Shown here: piece after piece, positions 51,455 to 59,656 of the stretch
How the letters are laid out: every line of letters begins with the position of its first letter
Position numbering within the stretch: position 1 is the first letter of the stretch
DNA from: Rhizobium aethiopicum
GTDB lineage: Bacteria > Pseudomonadota > Alphaproteobacteria > Rhizobiales > Rhizobiaceae
Assembly: GCF_900094625.1 (NCBI RefSeq)
Contig: NZ_FMAJ01000004.1
Coordinates: 124,001-188,000 of the forward strand
Reading direction: 5' to 3'
DNA length: 64,000 bases
Notes under the pieces: generated by a model
What the model was told of the DNA's origin: nothing
Seen by the model: only the letters and a program-made list of their open reading frames with translations
The model's database searches: none
Translations under genes and position numbers: made by a program

Positions 51455-52735
51455 TCAGTGCCCGAACCAGGCGACCGGGGCGGTCACCAGCGCGGGGAAA
51501 AGGACGAGCAGGAAGAGAACGATCAGTTCGGCGACCATGAAGGGGATGACGCCCCTCATCAGATCTTCCATCGAAAGCTTCGAAACGCCGCAGATGACGT
51601 TGAGCACCGTACCGACCGGCGGCGTGATCAGCCCGATCGAATTGTTGATGATGAACAGCACGCCGAAATAGACCGGGTCGATCCCCGCCTGCTTGATGAT
51701 CGGCATCAGCACCGGCGTCATGACCAGGATCGTCGGCGTCATGTCCATGGCGGTGCCGACGATGACGATCAGCACCATGATCGCAAGCAGTAGCAGCGTC
51801 TGATTGTCCATCAGGGGCTCGACAAGCACCGCGAGTTCGCCGGGCACGTCGGCGACGGTGATCAGCCAGGCCGAAACGGCGGCGCAGGCCACCAGGAACA
51901 TCACCACCGAGGTGATTTTTGCTGCCGCGACGAAGACCTCGAACAGCCGAGACGGCGGCAGTTCCCGATAGACCACCATCGATACGAACAGTGAATAGAC
52001 CGCCGCCACGACACCGGCTTCTGTCGGCGTGAACACGCCAAATTTCAGGCCGACAATGATGATGACGGGAAGCATCAGCGCCCAGATGCTCTCGACGAAG
52101 GCTTTCATTCGCACCTTGCCGCTTTGCTTCGGCGGCAGGGCGAACTGCTCCTTGCGCGCCACGATCAACCAGGTGACGCAAAGGGCAGCGGCGATCAGCA
52201 GACCGGGAACAATGCCTGCCAGGAACAGCTTGGTGATCGAGACCCCGCCGATGACGCCATAGAGGATGAAGCCGATCGAAGGCGGGATGATCGGGCCGAT
52301 GACCGAGGCCGAAGCGAGCAGACCGCCGGCGCGAGCAGGATCATGGCCTGATTTCAGCATCATCGGGAAGAGCAGGGCGCCAAGTGCGGCCGCATCGGCG
52401 ACCGCCGACCCGGAAAGACTTGACAGCACGCAGGCCGCGAAGATGGCGACGAAGCCGAGGCCGCCCCTGATATGGCCGACCATGGCCATGGCGAGGTTGA
52501 CGATGCGGCGCGAAAGACCGCCTGTGTTCATCACCTCGCCGGCGAGCAGGAAGAAGGGAACGGCCATCAGCGGAAAGCTGTCGGCGCCATTCAGCACATT
52601 CTGCGCGACGATCTGCGCATCGAACATGTCGAGATACATCATCAGCGCCACGCCAGTGATGATGAGGGCAAAGGCGATCGGAACGCCGAGCGCCATGGAG
52701 CCGAGAAGCGCGCCGAGAAAGATGGTGACGGTCAT
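51455..52735 (-). CDS. TRAP transporter large membrane subunit (DctM family)
   Basis: Membrane protein of 426 residues with about 12 predicted helices, the standard DctM length. PLMAVPFFLLAGEVMNTGGL, SSLSGSAVADAAALGALLFP, GVFTPTEAGVVAAVYSLFVS and LIMPII-type MTPVLMPIIKQAGIDPVYFG are conserved. It forms the ion-coupled translocation pathway with DctQ. Starts 11 nt after the DctQ stop. Confidence 0.93.
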   Translation of the reverse strand: MTVTIFLGALLGSMALGVPIAFALIITGVALMMYLDMFDAQIVAQNVLNGADSFPLMAVPFFLLAGEVMNTGGLSRRIVNLAMAMVGHIRGGLGFVAIFAACVLSSLSGSAVADAAALGALLFPMMLKSGHDPARAGGLLASASVIGPIIPPSIGFILYGVIGGVSITKLFLAGIVPGLLIAAALCVTWLIVARKEQFALPPKQSGKVRMKAFVESIWALMLPVIIIVGLKFGVFTPTEAGVVAAVYSLFVSMVVYRELPPSRLFEVFVAAAKITSVVMFLVACAAVSAWLITVADVPGELAVLVEPLMDNQTLLLLAIMVLIVIVGTAMDMTPTILVMTPVLMPIIKQAGIDPVYFGVLFIINNSIGLITPPVGTVLNVICGVSKLSMEDLMRGVIPFMVAELIVLFLLVLFPALVTAPVAWFGH

Positions 52736-52746
52736 GACGCGGCTCC

Positions 52747-53310
52747 TCAGTGCTTCGGCTTCAGCGCGGGGAATGTCGAGTGCGCGGGAACTTCGAGTGC
52801 CGCCTGTTCCTCGCTGTCACGCACAAGCTCGGCGGTCGTCACGTCGATGCGGTCGGTCGCGATGGCAAAAGCATCCCAGAGAAGGATGAAAAAGGCCGGC
52901 ACACCGAAGGCGAGCCCGGCGCCGTAGAAAACGCCCATCGAGATCCCGGTCGCCGGCGCCGAAACGTGGAGGTTGATCAGCGTCTGAGTCCAGCTGCCAC
53001 TGATCATCAGCCACGTGGCGGCGAGCATCATGCCGTAACCGAGCAGCACCGCGAACTTGGCGACAGGTTTCGGCAGGCGAGTGATCAGGGAATCCACCCC
53101 GAGGTGAGAATGCTCGCGCATCGCGACGACGGCGCCGAGAAAAGTCAGCCAAACGAAAAAGATCCGCGACAATTCCTCCGAGGAGGTGATGCCCTGGTTG
53201 AAGGCGTACCGAAGCACGACATTGCCGAAAACCAGCACCACCATACCTGCCAGCAGCAACGCGATCGTCACCTTCAGCACGAAGAAGTAGAAATCGATGA
53301 TACGGGTCAT
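52747..53310 (-). CDS. TRAP transporter small membrane subunit (DctQ family)
   Basis: Four-helix membrane protein of 187 residues. FFVLKVTIALLLAGMVVLVF, the conserved GITSSEELSRIFFVWLTFLG and AVVAMREHSHLGVDSLITRL identify DctQ. A hydrophilic tail of ~30 residues extends past the usual C-terminus. First gene of the leftward operon; an operator palindrome lies about 120 bp upstream of its start. Confidence 0.92.
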   Translation of the reverse strand: MTRIIDFYFFVLKVTIALLLAGMVVLVFGNVVLRYAFNQGITSSEELSRIFFVWLTFLGAVVAMREHSHLGVDSLITRLPKPVAKFAVLLGYGMMLAATWLMISGSWTQTLINLHVSAPATGISMGVFYGAGLAFGVPAFFILLWDAFAIATDRIDVTTAELVRDSEEQAALEVPAHSTFPALKPKH

Positions 53311-53432
53311 TCGCTCCTCCCAGGCGAGGCCTTGCCCTTGCCAGCCGACCGTTGTCAGACCCGCAAAATGCAGGTCATGACCAAGATATTGCCGTCGCGA
53401 TCAATTCCTCCACTGTTCGCCACTACAAAATG

Positions 53433-53448
53433 TACTAACTAGTTCGTA
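53433..53448. promoter_or_regulatory. Palindromic operator for divergent TetR regulator
   Basis: TACTAACTAGTTCGTA, a 16-bp palindrome with one mismatched pair, in the 281-bp gap between dctQ and the TetR gene. It is the only such palindrome seen in the gap. Confidence 0.65.
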
Positions 53449-53591
53449 TGTCAAGCGGCATCTATTGAAACATGCCGTCGACGTGAATAAGACTCGCGGA
53501 CACGGAAACAGGAGCACTTGTTTCCGATGAAGCTCGAAAGCCGAAAATCGAGACATAAAACAAGAGATTAGGAAGTGCGATAATCAGGCTC

Positions 53592-54230
53592 ATGGCGGAA
53601 CGGGGCGAAAACGGCCGGAAGAACGATCCACAGCAGACGAGAGAGGATATCCTGCTCGTCGCTACCGAGGAATTCTCGACCCATGGGCTCGCCGGCGCCC
53701 GCGTCGACTCGATCGCCGAGAAGACGCGCACCTCGAAGCGGATGATCTACTACTACTTCGGCAGCAAGGAGGGGCTCTACCTTGCCGTCCTCGAACAGTC
53801 CTACCGCAAGATCCGCTCGCTGGAATCTGATCTGCATCTGTCCAATCTCGAGCCGGAAGAGGCGTTGCGGACGCTAATCTCGACGACCTTCGATCACGAC
53901 GAAGCCAATCCGGATTTCGTCCGTCTCGTCAGCATCGAGAACATCCATCATGCTGCCCATATGCTTCGCTCGGAAGCGATCCGGGATCTCAACGTCTCCG
54001 TCATCGAAACCATTGCCGGCATATTGGAGCGCGGCTTCAACAAGGGCGTCTTCCGGCGGAGGGCCGACCCGATCGACATCCATATGATGATCAGCGCCTT
54101 CTGCTTCTTTCGCGTTTCGAACCGCTATACTTTCGGCACGATCTTCCGGCGCAATCTGTCGGATGGCGAGATCATCGAACGCCATCGTGGAATGATCGCC
54201 GATGCGGTCGTCAGCTATCTGAAGAGCTGA
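53592..54230 (+). CDS. TetR/AcrR family transcriptional regulator
   Basis: Regulator of 212 residues. The N-terminal helix-turn-helix is at about 15-65: REDILLVATEEFSTHGLAGA, VDSIAEKTRTSKRMIYYYFG. The rest is a helical ligand domain with C-terminal IDIHMMISAFCFFRVSNRYT. It is divergent from the TRAP/quiC operon and is the probable repressor acting on the palindrome at 53433. A pathway intermediate such as 3-dehydroshikimate would be the logical ligand, but nothing in the sequence proves it. Confidence 0.9.
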   Translation: MAERGENGRKNDPQQTREDILLVATEEFSTHGLAGARVDSIAEKTRTSKRMIYYYFGSKEGLYLAVLEQSYRKIRSLESDLHLSNLEPEEALRTLISTTFDHDEANPDFVRLVSIENIHHAAHMLRSEAIRDLNVSVIETIAGILERGFNKGVFRRRADPIDIHMMISAFCFFRVSNRYTFGTIFRRNLSDGEIIERHRGMIADAVVSYLKS

Positions 54231-54329
54231 CGGCGCGCGCCTAGCCGCGCTGGGAAGCAAGGTACTCCAATTTCGAAATCGGCGCCGAGGCAAAAAAACC
54301 GGCAACCGCCAGCGACCAATGTGGAGTTT

Positions 54330-54518
54330 TTATCGAAATCGCGGCGTGCGCCTGGCATTGTGGAGCAGTTCGCAAGCTGTCGCGAATGGCCCAAAGAGCT
54401 TGAGAAGCAGCGCCTGCTCCTCGGCATTTATCCGATGGCGAGCGCAGAACTCGGTTACGGACCAGACTTTCGTCAGATCCTCCGACTCGATTTGCTTGGG
54501 TTCGATGTGTTCGGTCAA
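54330..54518 (-). CDS. Small (62 aa) protein, paralogue of the 23.3-kb small protein
   Basis: Starts at TTG after GGAGGACAAGCTC. VWSVTEFCARHRINAEEQAL, LLKLFGPFATACELL and HNARRTPRFR align with the minus-strand gene at 23322-23519. The acidic N-terminus (MTEHIEPKQIESEDLTK) is different. No family recognised. It stands alone between the TetR gene and a terminator, with a partial copy of the TetR operator 45 bp upstream. Confidence 0.6.
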   Translation of the reverse strand: MTEHIEPKQIESEDLTKVWSVTEFCARHRINAEEQALLLKLFGPFATACELLHNARRTPRFR

Positions 54519-54562
54519 GAGCTTGTCCTCCGAACATTGAGACTACGCCCGCCCGGCTTTTA

Positions 54563-54578
54563 TACGAACTAGCTAAAA
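54563..54578. promoter_or_regulatory. Partial copy of the TetR-gap palindrome
   Basis: TACGAACTAGCTAAAA matches the reverse complement of the 53433 operator (TACGAACTAGTTAGTA) at 13 of 16 positions. It is upstream of the 62-residue small gene. Could be chance. Confidence 0.35.
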
Positions 54579-54630
54579 GGGGTTATATGTCGGCGTGCAT
54601 CGGGCATTTCAGTAAAAGCGGCGTATATAT

Positions 54631-54657
54631 GAAAAGCCCGCCGATTGCGCGGCGGGC
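54631..54657 (-). terminator. Intrinsic terminator of the Rap-like gene
   Basis: Read on the minus strand: GCCCGCCG, loop CGCAAT, CGGCGGGC, then TTTTC. An 8-bp GC-rich stem plus T-run about 30 nt after the stop codon. Confidence 0.8.
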
Positions 54658-54687
54658 GTCTTGTCTCACTGATCTATGGGCTGCGGA

Positions 54688-55404
54688 TCAAACGCCGACG
54701 CCGTCGGGCAGAGCGTCCGTGCCGAGGATGTTGAGCGTCACCTTGGCAGTGTCCGTATGGCCTTCGCCATCGGAGATCTTGTAGTAACGGAGAACTTCAG
54801 TGTAGGTCTGACCCGCTTCGAGATCGGCCGTGAGCTCGTAGGTGAACTCGCCGTTCGCCTTGACATGGAAGGTGCCATAGGTACCGGCAATATCGGTTAC
54901 GGCATCAGCCTTGGAATCCACCTGCGTGCTCAGGAACTGACGCAGGAACATCTTGCCATTGTCGCCGGCGATGTCGTTATCGAGAACGTTGCCGGCAATG
55001 GGGCTGCCTTCGGTGAAGCTGTAGACGTCGTCGACAGCAATCGGCTTCTGGGTGACGCCCTGGATGTTGAGCGTGAACAGGCCGACATCGGTATGGCCGC
55101 TGCCGTCGGAGATCTTGTACGATACCTTCTCCTGGAGCAGCTCGCCGTTGCTGAAGCCGATCTTGGCTGCATCGCTCAGCACATAGGTATAGCTGCCGTC
55201 CGGCTTGACGAAGAACGTGCCGTACTCGCCCTGGATTTCGGTGATCTGGTTCATGCCGCTCTTGGCGCCAACGCTAGCGCCGTCAAATGCACGCAGGAAC
55301 AGATGACCGTTTTCGGACGAGTCGTTGGAAAGAAGATTTCCGGAAATTACGTCAGTTTCTTGAAATGTTGCACTATCGTCAGTTGCGTGAATCAACGAAG
55401 CCAT
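54688..55404 (-). CDS. Rap-like secreted protein with two cadherin/VCBS-type repeats
   Basis: Protein of 238 residues built of two ~105-residue repeats (about 5-115 and 118-230). Each has DD at its start, an LxND motif (GNLLSNDSSENG; GNVLDNDIAGDNG), the block YGTFFVKPDGSYTYVLSD / YGTFHVKANGEFTYELTA and YKISDGSGHTD / YKISDGEGHTD. Length and two-domain layout match the Rap (RapA) Ca2+-binding agglutinins of R. leguminosarum, which leave the cell through the PrsDE type I system without a cleaved signal peptide. None is seen here either. Probably an extracellular matrix or adhesion protein. Confidence 0.8.
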   Translation of the reverse strand: MASLIHATDDSATFQETDVISGNLLSNDSSENGHLFLRAFDGASVGAKSGMNQITEIQGEYGTFFVKPDGSYTYVLSDAAKIGFSNGELLQEKVSYKISDGSGHTDVGLFTLNIQGVTQKPIAVDDVYSFTEGSPIAGNVLDNDIAGDNGKMFLRQFLSTQVDSKADAVTDIAGTYGTFHVKANGEFTYELTADLEAGQTYTEVLRYYKISDGEGHTDTAKVTLNILGTDALPDGVGV

Positions 55405-56041
55405 TAGTTTCTCCTAAAATTGTTTATCAGCAGGCCAATTTGACCGTAGCGAGCCGCTCCTTTAACAACTTATTAATACTACAAGTCAATGGGTTATTTA
55501 ACGCAAGGTTAACATTCGCGTTTAGCGTGTGCAGCCGCTTATAAATCGACTAATACGCTTTTCACTTCAATCAAATTTGAAGCAATTTCGACCTATTTAC
55601 ACGCGGTAAACTTGAAAGAACCTCTGCGGCGACTACGTTACCGCGGCGCTTCTCTGATGCTGCTTTACGGTGCCTGCACACCATTGCAATCCCAGACACC
55701 CGCACCTATCTTTAGGTCGACCTTGATCCCATCGGACACCGGAGTGGTGCCGACTCGTCCGCGAACGCCAAGGATCGGCGGTGTGTGCCAGCCGGCGCAC
55801 TATGGGCAATCCCAAGAACAAGCGATGATCACGGCTGCGGCCGGCAGAGGATTTCTTTTGAACCACGAAACACAGCGACTGCGATTGCGGCAGGTCGGCC
55901 GCGGCGCAAGCGCGGCATGCTGTCCTAAACTGCGGGAGCCTGAACGGCATTTCCCCTGCCTCTTTGCCGCCGCGAATGTAGGCGCCGATCGCTGCACAGT
56001 TCGGCTGAGAAATGATCATAATCCCAACAAGGAGACTCGAC
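55405..56041. other. 637-bp gap between rap-like gene and rpsU
   Basis: AT-rich stretch (about 55430-55620) next to the Rap-like gene, probably its promoter and leader, followed by GC-richer sequence before rpsU. Open frames across it show no coding character. No RNA, repeat or operator recognised. Confidence 0.6.
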
Positions 56042-56275
56042 ATGCAGGTACTCGTCAGAGACAACAACGTCGATCAGGCCCTCAGGGCCTTGAAGAAGAA
56101 AATGCAGCGCGAAGGGCTGTTCCGCGAAATGAAGGAACGGCGCGCCTATGAGAAACCGTCCGAACGCCGCGTCCGGGAAAAAGCGCAGGCAATCAGCCGG
56201 CAGCGAAAGGCTGCCCGCAAGAAGATGCAGCGCGAAGGGCTGCTGGTCGGGCGCAAGCGGACCGCCGCGCGTTAG
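56042..56275 (+). CDS. rpsU: 30S ribosomal protein S21
   Basis: Basic protein of 77 residues. [20 protein letters not shown] and [20 protein letters not shown] are the S21 signature, followed by an Arg/Lys-rich tail with a partial internal duplication ([10 protein letters not shown] and [10 protein letters not shown]). The ATG follows AAGGAGACTCGAC; the in-frame upstream ATG is not needed. Alphaproteobacteria often carry several rpsU copies. One on a plasmid could alter ribosomes under stress. Followed by small, alkB-like and PPOX-like genes on the same strand. Confidence 0.92.
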   Translation: MQVLVRDNNVDQALRALKKKMQREGLFREMKERRAYEKPSERRVREKAQAISRQRKAARKKMQREGLLVGRKRTAAR

Positions 56276-56319
56276 AATCTACCCGGTCCCAGCGATTACA
56301 ATTCCCGAAAGGATAGACA

Positions 56320-56514
56320 ATGGACGAACTGATTAGCCTCACCGTTTCGGAGGAACGCCTCGAGGATTGCCGCGATGTGGTCGAGCCGGATTTGCAGGAC
56401 CTGATCCAGCGCGCACTGACATCGGGCTTTTCGCGGGAGGAAATCCTCATAGCAGTCAGCGAATTGGTCGCAGAAGACTTCGCGATTGTTATGGAAACCC
56501 CGAGCGTGCATTGA
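56320..56514 (+). CDS. Small acidic hypothetical protein (64 aa)
   Basis: MDELISLTVSEERLEDCRDV, then VEPDLQDLIQRALTSGFSRE and a C-terminus LVAEDFAIVMETPSVH. Strongly acidic and helical, perhaps a small regulator. GAAAGGATAGACA precedes the ATG. It sits between rpsU and the alkB-like gene and is likely co-transcribed. I do not recognise the family with certainty. Confidence 0.65.
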   Translation: MDELISLTVSEERLEDCRDVVEPDLQDLIQRALTSGFSREEILIAVSELVAEDFAIVMETPSVH

Positions 56515-56525
56515 GGACATGAGCA

Positions 56526-57104
56526 GTGGCCACGATGGTACAAAAGGATCTCTTTGGTGTGGCCGATGACGATTTTCCTGAGGGTTTCCGATATTCCCAG
56601 GATATTGTGCCCGTCGATCTGCAGCGCTCGGTTCTCGAAGCGATACCGGCCCTGCCGTTCAAAGCCTTCGATTTCCACGGGTTCGAAGGCAAACGCAGGA
56701 CGGTCTCCTTCGGCTGGAAATACGACTTCGACAGTCAGCGCATGAGAAGAGCAGAGGAAATACCGTCTTTGCTGCTCCCCATTCGCGAGGTCGCAGCACG
56801 CTTCGCGGATATCGTGCCCGAGGCGTTCGAACATGCTCTCGTGACGGAATATTCGCCCGGCGCTCCAATCGGCTGGCACAAGGATAAATTCGTGTTCGGC
56901 CGAGTCGTCGGCATCTCCCTGCTTTCGTCCTGCACCTTCAGGCTGAGGCGCCGGGACGGCGACAAATGGCTGCGGCGATCGCTGGTGATTGAACCCGGCT
57001 CCGCCTATCTTATGGCCGGCGCCTCAAGAACGCTCTGGGAGCATTCCATCCCGCCTGTCGATCAACTGCGTTATTCGATCACCTTCCGGGAATTGGCCGC
57101 GTAA
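56526..57104 (+). CDS. AlkB-like 2-oxoglutarate/Fe(II)-dependent dioxygenase
   Basis: Dioxygenase of 192 residues. PAGAP-like VTEYSPGAPIGWHKDKFVFG contains the His-x-Asp iron ligands. LMAGASRTLWEHSIPPVDQLRYSITFR holds the second His ligand (WEHSIPP) and the Arg pair that binds 2-oxoglutarate (RYSITFR). FGWKYDFDSQR fits the nucleotide-recognition lid. The GTG after GAGGACATGAGCA is chosen; an ATG three codons later is possible. It probably repairs alkylated nucleic acids, though some relatives act on other substrates. Confidence 0.85.
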   Translation: MATMVQKDLFGVADDDFPEGFRYSQDIVPVDLQRSVLEAIPALPFKAFDFHGFEGKRRTVSFGWKYDFDSQRMRRAEEIPSLLLPIREVAARFADIVPEAFEHALVTEYSPGAPIGWHKDKFVFGRVVGISLLSSCTFRLRRRDGDKWLRRSLVIEPGSAYLMAGASRTLWEHSIPPVDQLRYSITFRELAA

Positions 57105-57165
57105 ACTACGGGAACATCGGCTCTAACAGATGGTTACTCCGTCTTTCGCACAAACGGAGATAACG

Positions 57166-57645
57166 ATGGTTGAGCAGGATGATGCGACACGGGTATGGGA
57201 GTTAATCGACAGAATAGGGTTTTGCATGTTGACGACCCGAAATGGCGACAACCTGCGCGCCCGACCGATGTCCGCCTATAGCGCGCAACTTGAAAACGCG
57301 GTCTATTTTCTCACGGATCTCGGTAGCCACAAGGACGACGAGGTCGCCCGCTGGCCGAGCGTCTGCCTGGCCTTTGCCGACACCAAGGCACAGAAATATG
57401 TTTCAGTGTCAGGGACGGCGGAAGTGCAGAACGATCGCGAGAAGATCCGTGAATTGTGGGCGACGCCGGCAAAGGCATGGTGGGACAACCCCGACGATCC
57501 CTCCATCCGCATCCTCAAGGTTAGCCCGGTCTCGGCCGAATATTGGGACAGCCCCGGCACCATCATCAGCTATATCAAAATGGCGGCCGCAGCGGTTACG
57601 AACAGCAAACCGGATATGGGTGACAATGCCGAGGTCACCCTCTGA
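57166..57645 (+). CDS. Pyridoxamine 5'-phosphate oxidase-fold (general stress protein 26-like) protein
   Basis: Flavin-binding split-barrel protein of 159 residues. VWELIDRIGFCMLTTRNGDN, LRARPMSAYSAQLENAVYFL and VSVSGTAEVQNDREKIRELW match the GSP26/PPOX group. The C-terminal region includes SAEYWDSPGTIISYIKMAAA. GGAGATAACG precedes the ATG at 57166; an in-frame start 12 codons upstream is less likely. Substrate unknown; a stress-related FMN or F420-type reductase role is inferred from the family. Confidence 0.87.
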   Translation: MVEQDDATRVWELIDRIGFCMLTTRNGDNLRARPMSAYSAQLENAVYFLTDLGSHKDDEVARWPSVCLAFADTKAQKYVSVSGTAEVQNDREKIRELWATPAKAWWDNPDDPSIRILKVSPVSAEYWDSPGTIISYIKMAAAAVTNSKPDMGDNAEVTL

Positions 57646-57693
57646 CGAATAGGCGCTCAACGAAGATTGATGCCTGCCGCTCACCAAAGGAAA

Positions 57694-58605
57694 TCAGGAT
57701 CGGTTGGCCGACTCCTTGACGAAATCGATGAATGCCCTCAGCGGCGCGGGCACCAGACGCCGGCCGGGATAATAGAGGAACGGCCCGGAAAAGCGCTGCC
57801 ACCACGGCTCCAGGACGGGTTCGAGGGCACCGCTGTCGAAATGCGGCCGCAGCCAATCTTCAAAAATGCAGATGATGCCTGTGCCCGCTATCGCCGCGTC
57901 GACGGCAAGATCCGTCGCCCCACCAACCCTGACGATCAAGGGGCCGGTGGGTTCGACCCGCACCACCTCACCGTCTCGCTCATATTCCCATGGAGTCGTC
58001 ATTGCGCCGCTGGCAAAACGGCCCAGCAGGCAAGCATGGCCGAGGAGTTCACTCGGATGTTGCGGCCGCCCGCGGCGGCCGAGATAAGCAGGCGACGCCG
58101 CAGTGGCAAAGCGCTGGTGGCGCGGACCGATCGGAATCGCGATCATATCCTGCTCCAATCGCTCGTCATAACGGATGCCGGCATCGCACCCGGCAGCGAG
58201 CACGTCGACGAAGCTCTCCTCGGCGACGATTTCCAGGCGGATATCGGGATAGGCGGCGAGGAATGGCGGAACGATTGCGGGCAGCACCAGCCGCGCAGCG
58301 CTGACCGGCACATTGAGCCGCAGCGAACCAACAGGCCTGTCGCGAAAACGGTTGACCACGTCGAGCGCGGCCTCCACCTCCGTCAAAGCGGGGCCGAGCC
58401 GCTCAAGCAAACCCTTTCCCGCTTCGGTCGCAACGACGCTGCGCGTCGTGCGATTTAGAAGCCTGACCTCAAGTTTGGCCTCCAGGCGACGCACCGCTTC
58501 GCTCAAGAAGGAGGCGCTGCTGCCACTGGCACGCGCTGCCTCGCGAAAACCACCTGCCCCCGCCACCGCGACAAAGGCGTTGAGGTCACTCAGGTCTGCT
58601 TTCAC
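57694..58605 (-). CDS. LysR family transcriptional regulator
   Basis: Regulator of 303 residues. The N-terminal winged helix DLNAFVAVAGAGGFREAARA, SSASFLSEAVRRLEAKLEVR, LLNRTTRSVVATEAG is classic. The C-terminal two-lobed inducer domain shows GSLRLNVPVSAARLVLPAIV and GTGIICIFEDWLRP. The start is a GTG after GGAGTGGCGAACA, matching the usual LysR N-terminus; an earlier in-frame ATG is not supported. It is divergent from the aldo-keto reductase gene with a 97-bp gap and probably controls it. Confidence 0.9.
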   Translation of the reverse strand: MKADLSDLNAFVAVAGAGGFREAARASGSSASFLSEAVRRLEAKLEVRLLNRTTRSVVATEAGKGLLERLGPALTEVEAALDVVNRFRDRPVGSLRLNVPVSAARLVLPAIVPPFLAAYPDIRLEIVAEESFVDVLAAGCDAGIRYDERLEQDMIAIPIGPRHQRFATAASPAYLGRRGRPQHPSELLGHACLLGRFASGAMTTPWEYERDGEVVRVEPTGPLIVRVGGATDLAVDAAIAGTGIICIFEDWLRPHFDSGALEPVLEPWWQRFSGPFLYYPGRRLVPAPLRAFIDFVKESANRS

Positions 58606-58702
58606 TGTTCGCCACTCCGCACAGCCTGTGCGCATTGTACTCAATTATCACACGCGTCGCCAACGAGTAATTTCGATCCCATCTCTTGAAGGGAGCGAGA
58701 TC

Positions 58703-59578
58703 ATGTCCATCATAGATCAGTCCGGCACATTCACTATCGGCGACCGCAAAGTGAGGCGGCTTGGCTACGGCGCCATGCAACTCGCCGGGCCCGGTGTGTT
58801 CGGGCCGCCCAGGGATCATGGCGCCGCCCTGGCGGTGTTGTGCGAGGCGGTCGCAAGCGGCGTGCATCATATCGATACCAGTGATTTCTACGGTCCGCAC
58901 GTGACCAACCAGATCATCCGTGAAGCGCTCCATCCCTATCGCGACGATCTCGTGATCGTCACGAAAGTCGGCGCACGGCGCGGCGCGGACGGATCCTGGA
59001 TTCCCGCCTTCTCGCGCCAGGAACTGACGCAGGCGGTCCACGACAATCTTCGTAACCTCGGCTTGGACGTGCTTGATGTCGTCAACCTCCGGATCGCATT
59101 TGACCTGCATAGCCCGGCCGAGGGCTCGATAGAAGCACCCCTGACGGTTCTCGCTGATCTCCAGCGGCAAGGCTTGGTCCGTCACGTGGGCTTAAGCAAC
59201 GCCACATCGAAACAGGTTATCGAAGGCCGTGGGATCACCGAGATCGTCTGCGTGCAGAACCACTATAATCTGGCGCATCGGACCGACGACGGACTGATCG
59301 ACGATCTTGCCGGTCAAAGCACTGCCTATGTGCCGTTCTTCCCGCTCGGTGGGTTTACGCCGCTGCAGTCGGCCACGCTCTCCAATGTCGCGGCACGTCT
59401 CGGTGCGACGCCGATGCAGGCAGCGCTCGCCTGGCTGCTGCAGCGTGCACCCAATATCCTGCTGATCCCGGGCACGTCCTCGCTCGGCCATCTCAGGGAG
59501 AATCTCGCCGCTGCCCGGTTGGTGCTACCGGATGATGCTGTTGAGGAACTGAACCGAATGGCCCATATGGCCGCCTGA
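58703..59578 (+). CDS. Aldo/keto reductase
   Basis: NADPH-dependent oxidoreductase of 291 residues with a TIM barrel. RRLGYGAMQLAGPGVFGPPR, HHIDTSDFYGPHVTNQIIRE (catalytic Asp and Tyr), IVTKVGARRGADGSWIPAF (Lys), VVNLRIAFDLHS where most relatives have H, QNHYNLAHR and LIPGTSSLGHLRENLAA at the cofactor site. GGGAGCGAGATC precedes the ATG. Such LysR/AKR pairs are common and usually detoxify aldehydes; the substrate is unknown. Confidence 0.88.
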   Translation: MSIIDQSGTFTIGDRKVRRLGYGAMQLAGPGVFGPPRDHGAALAVLCEAVASGVHHIDTSDFYGPHVTNQIIREALHPYRDDLVIVTKVGARRGADGSWIPAFSRQELTQAVHDNLRNLGLDVLDVVNLRIAFDLHSPAEGSIEAPLTVLADLQRQGLVRHVGLSNATSKQVIEGRGITEIVCVQNHYNLAHRTDDGLIDDLAGQSTAYVPFFPLGGFTPLQSATLSNVAARLGATPMQAALAWLLQRAPNILLIPGTSSLGHLRENLAAARLVLPDDAVEELNRMAHMAA

Positions 59579-59656
59579 CGGTCGCCGACGGTACAGGTCG
59601 CTACGCTGCGGTTCTCGGGCCGCTTAGCGGTCTTGCGGGACGTCGCGGCTATGCTT

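Noticed and set aside
55612..56151. 179-codon open frame overlapping the start of rpsU
   Set aside because: Out of frame with rpsU, low-complexity composition, no ribosome-binding site.
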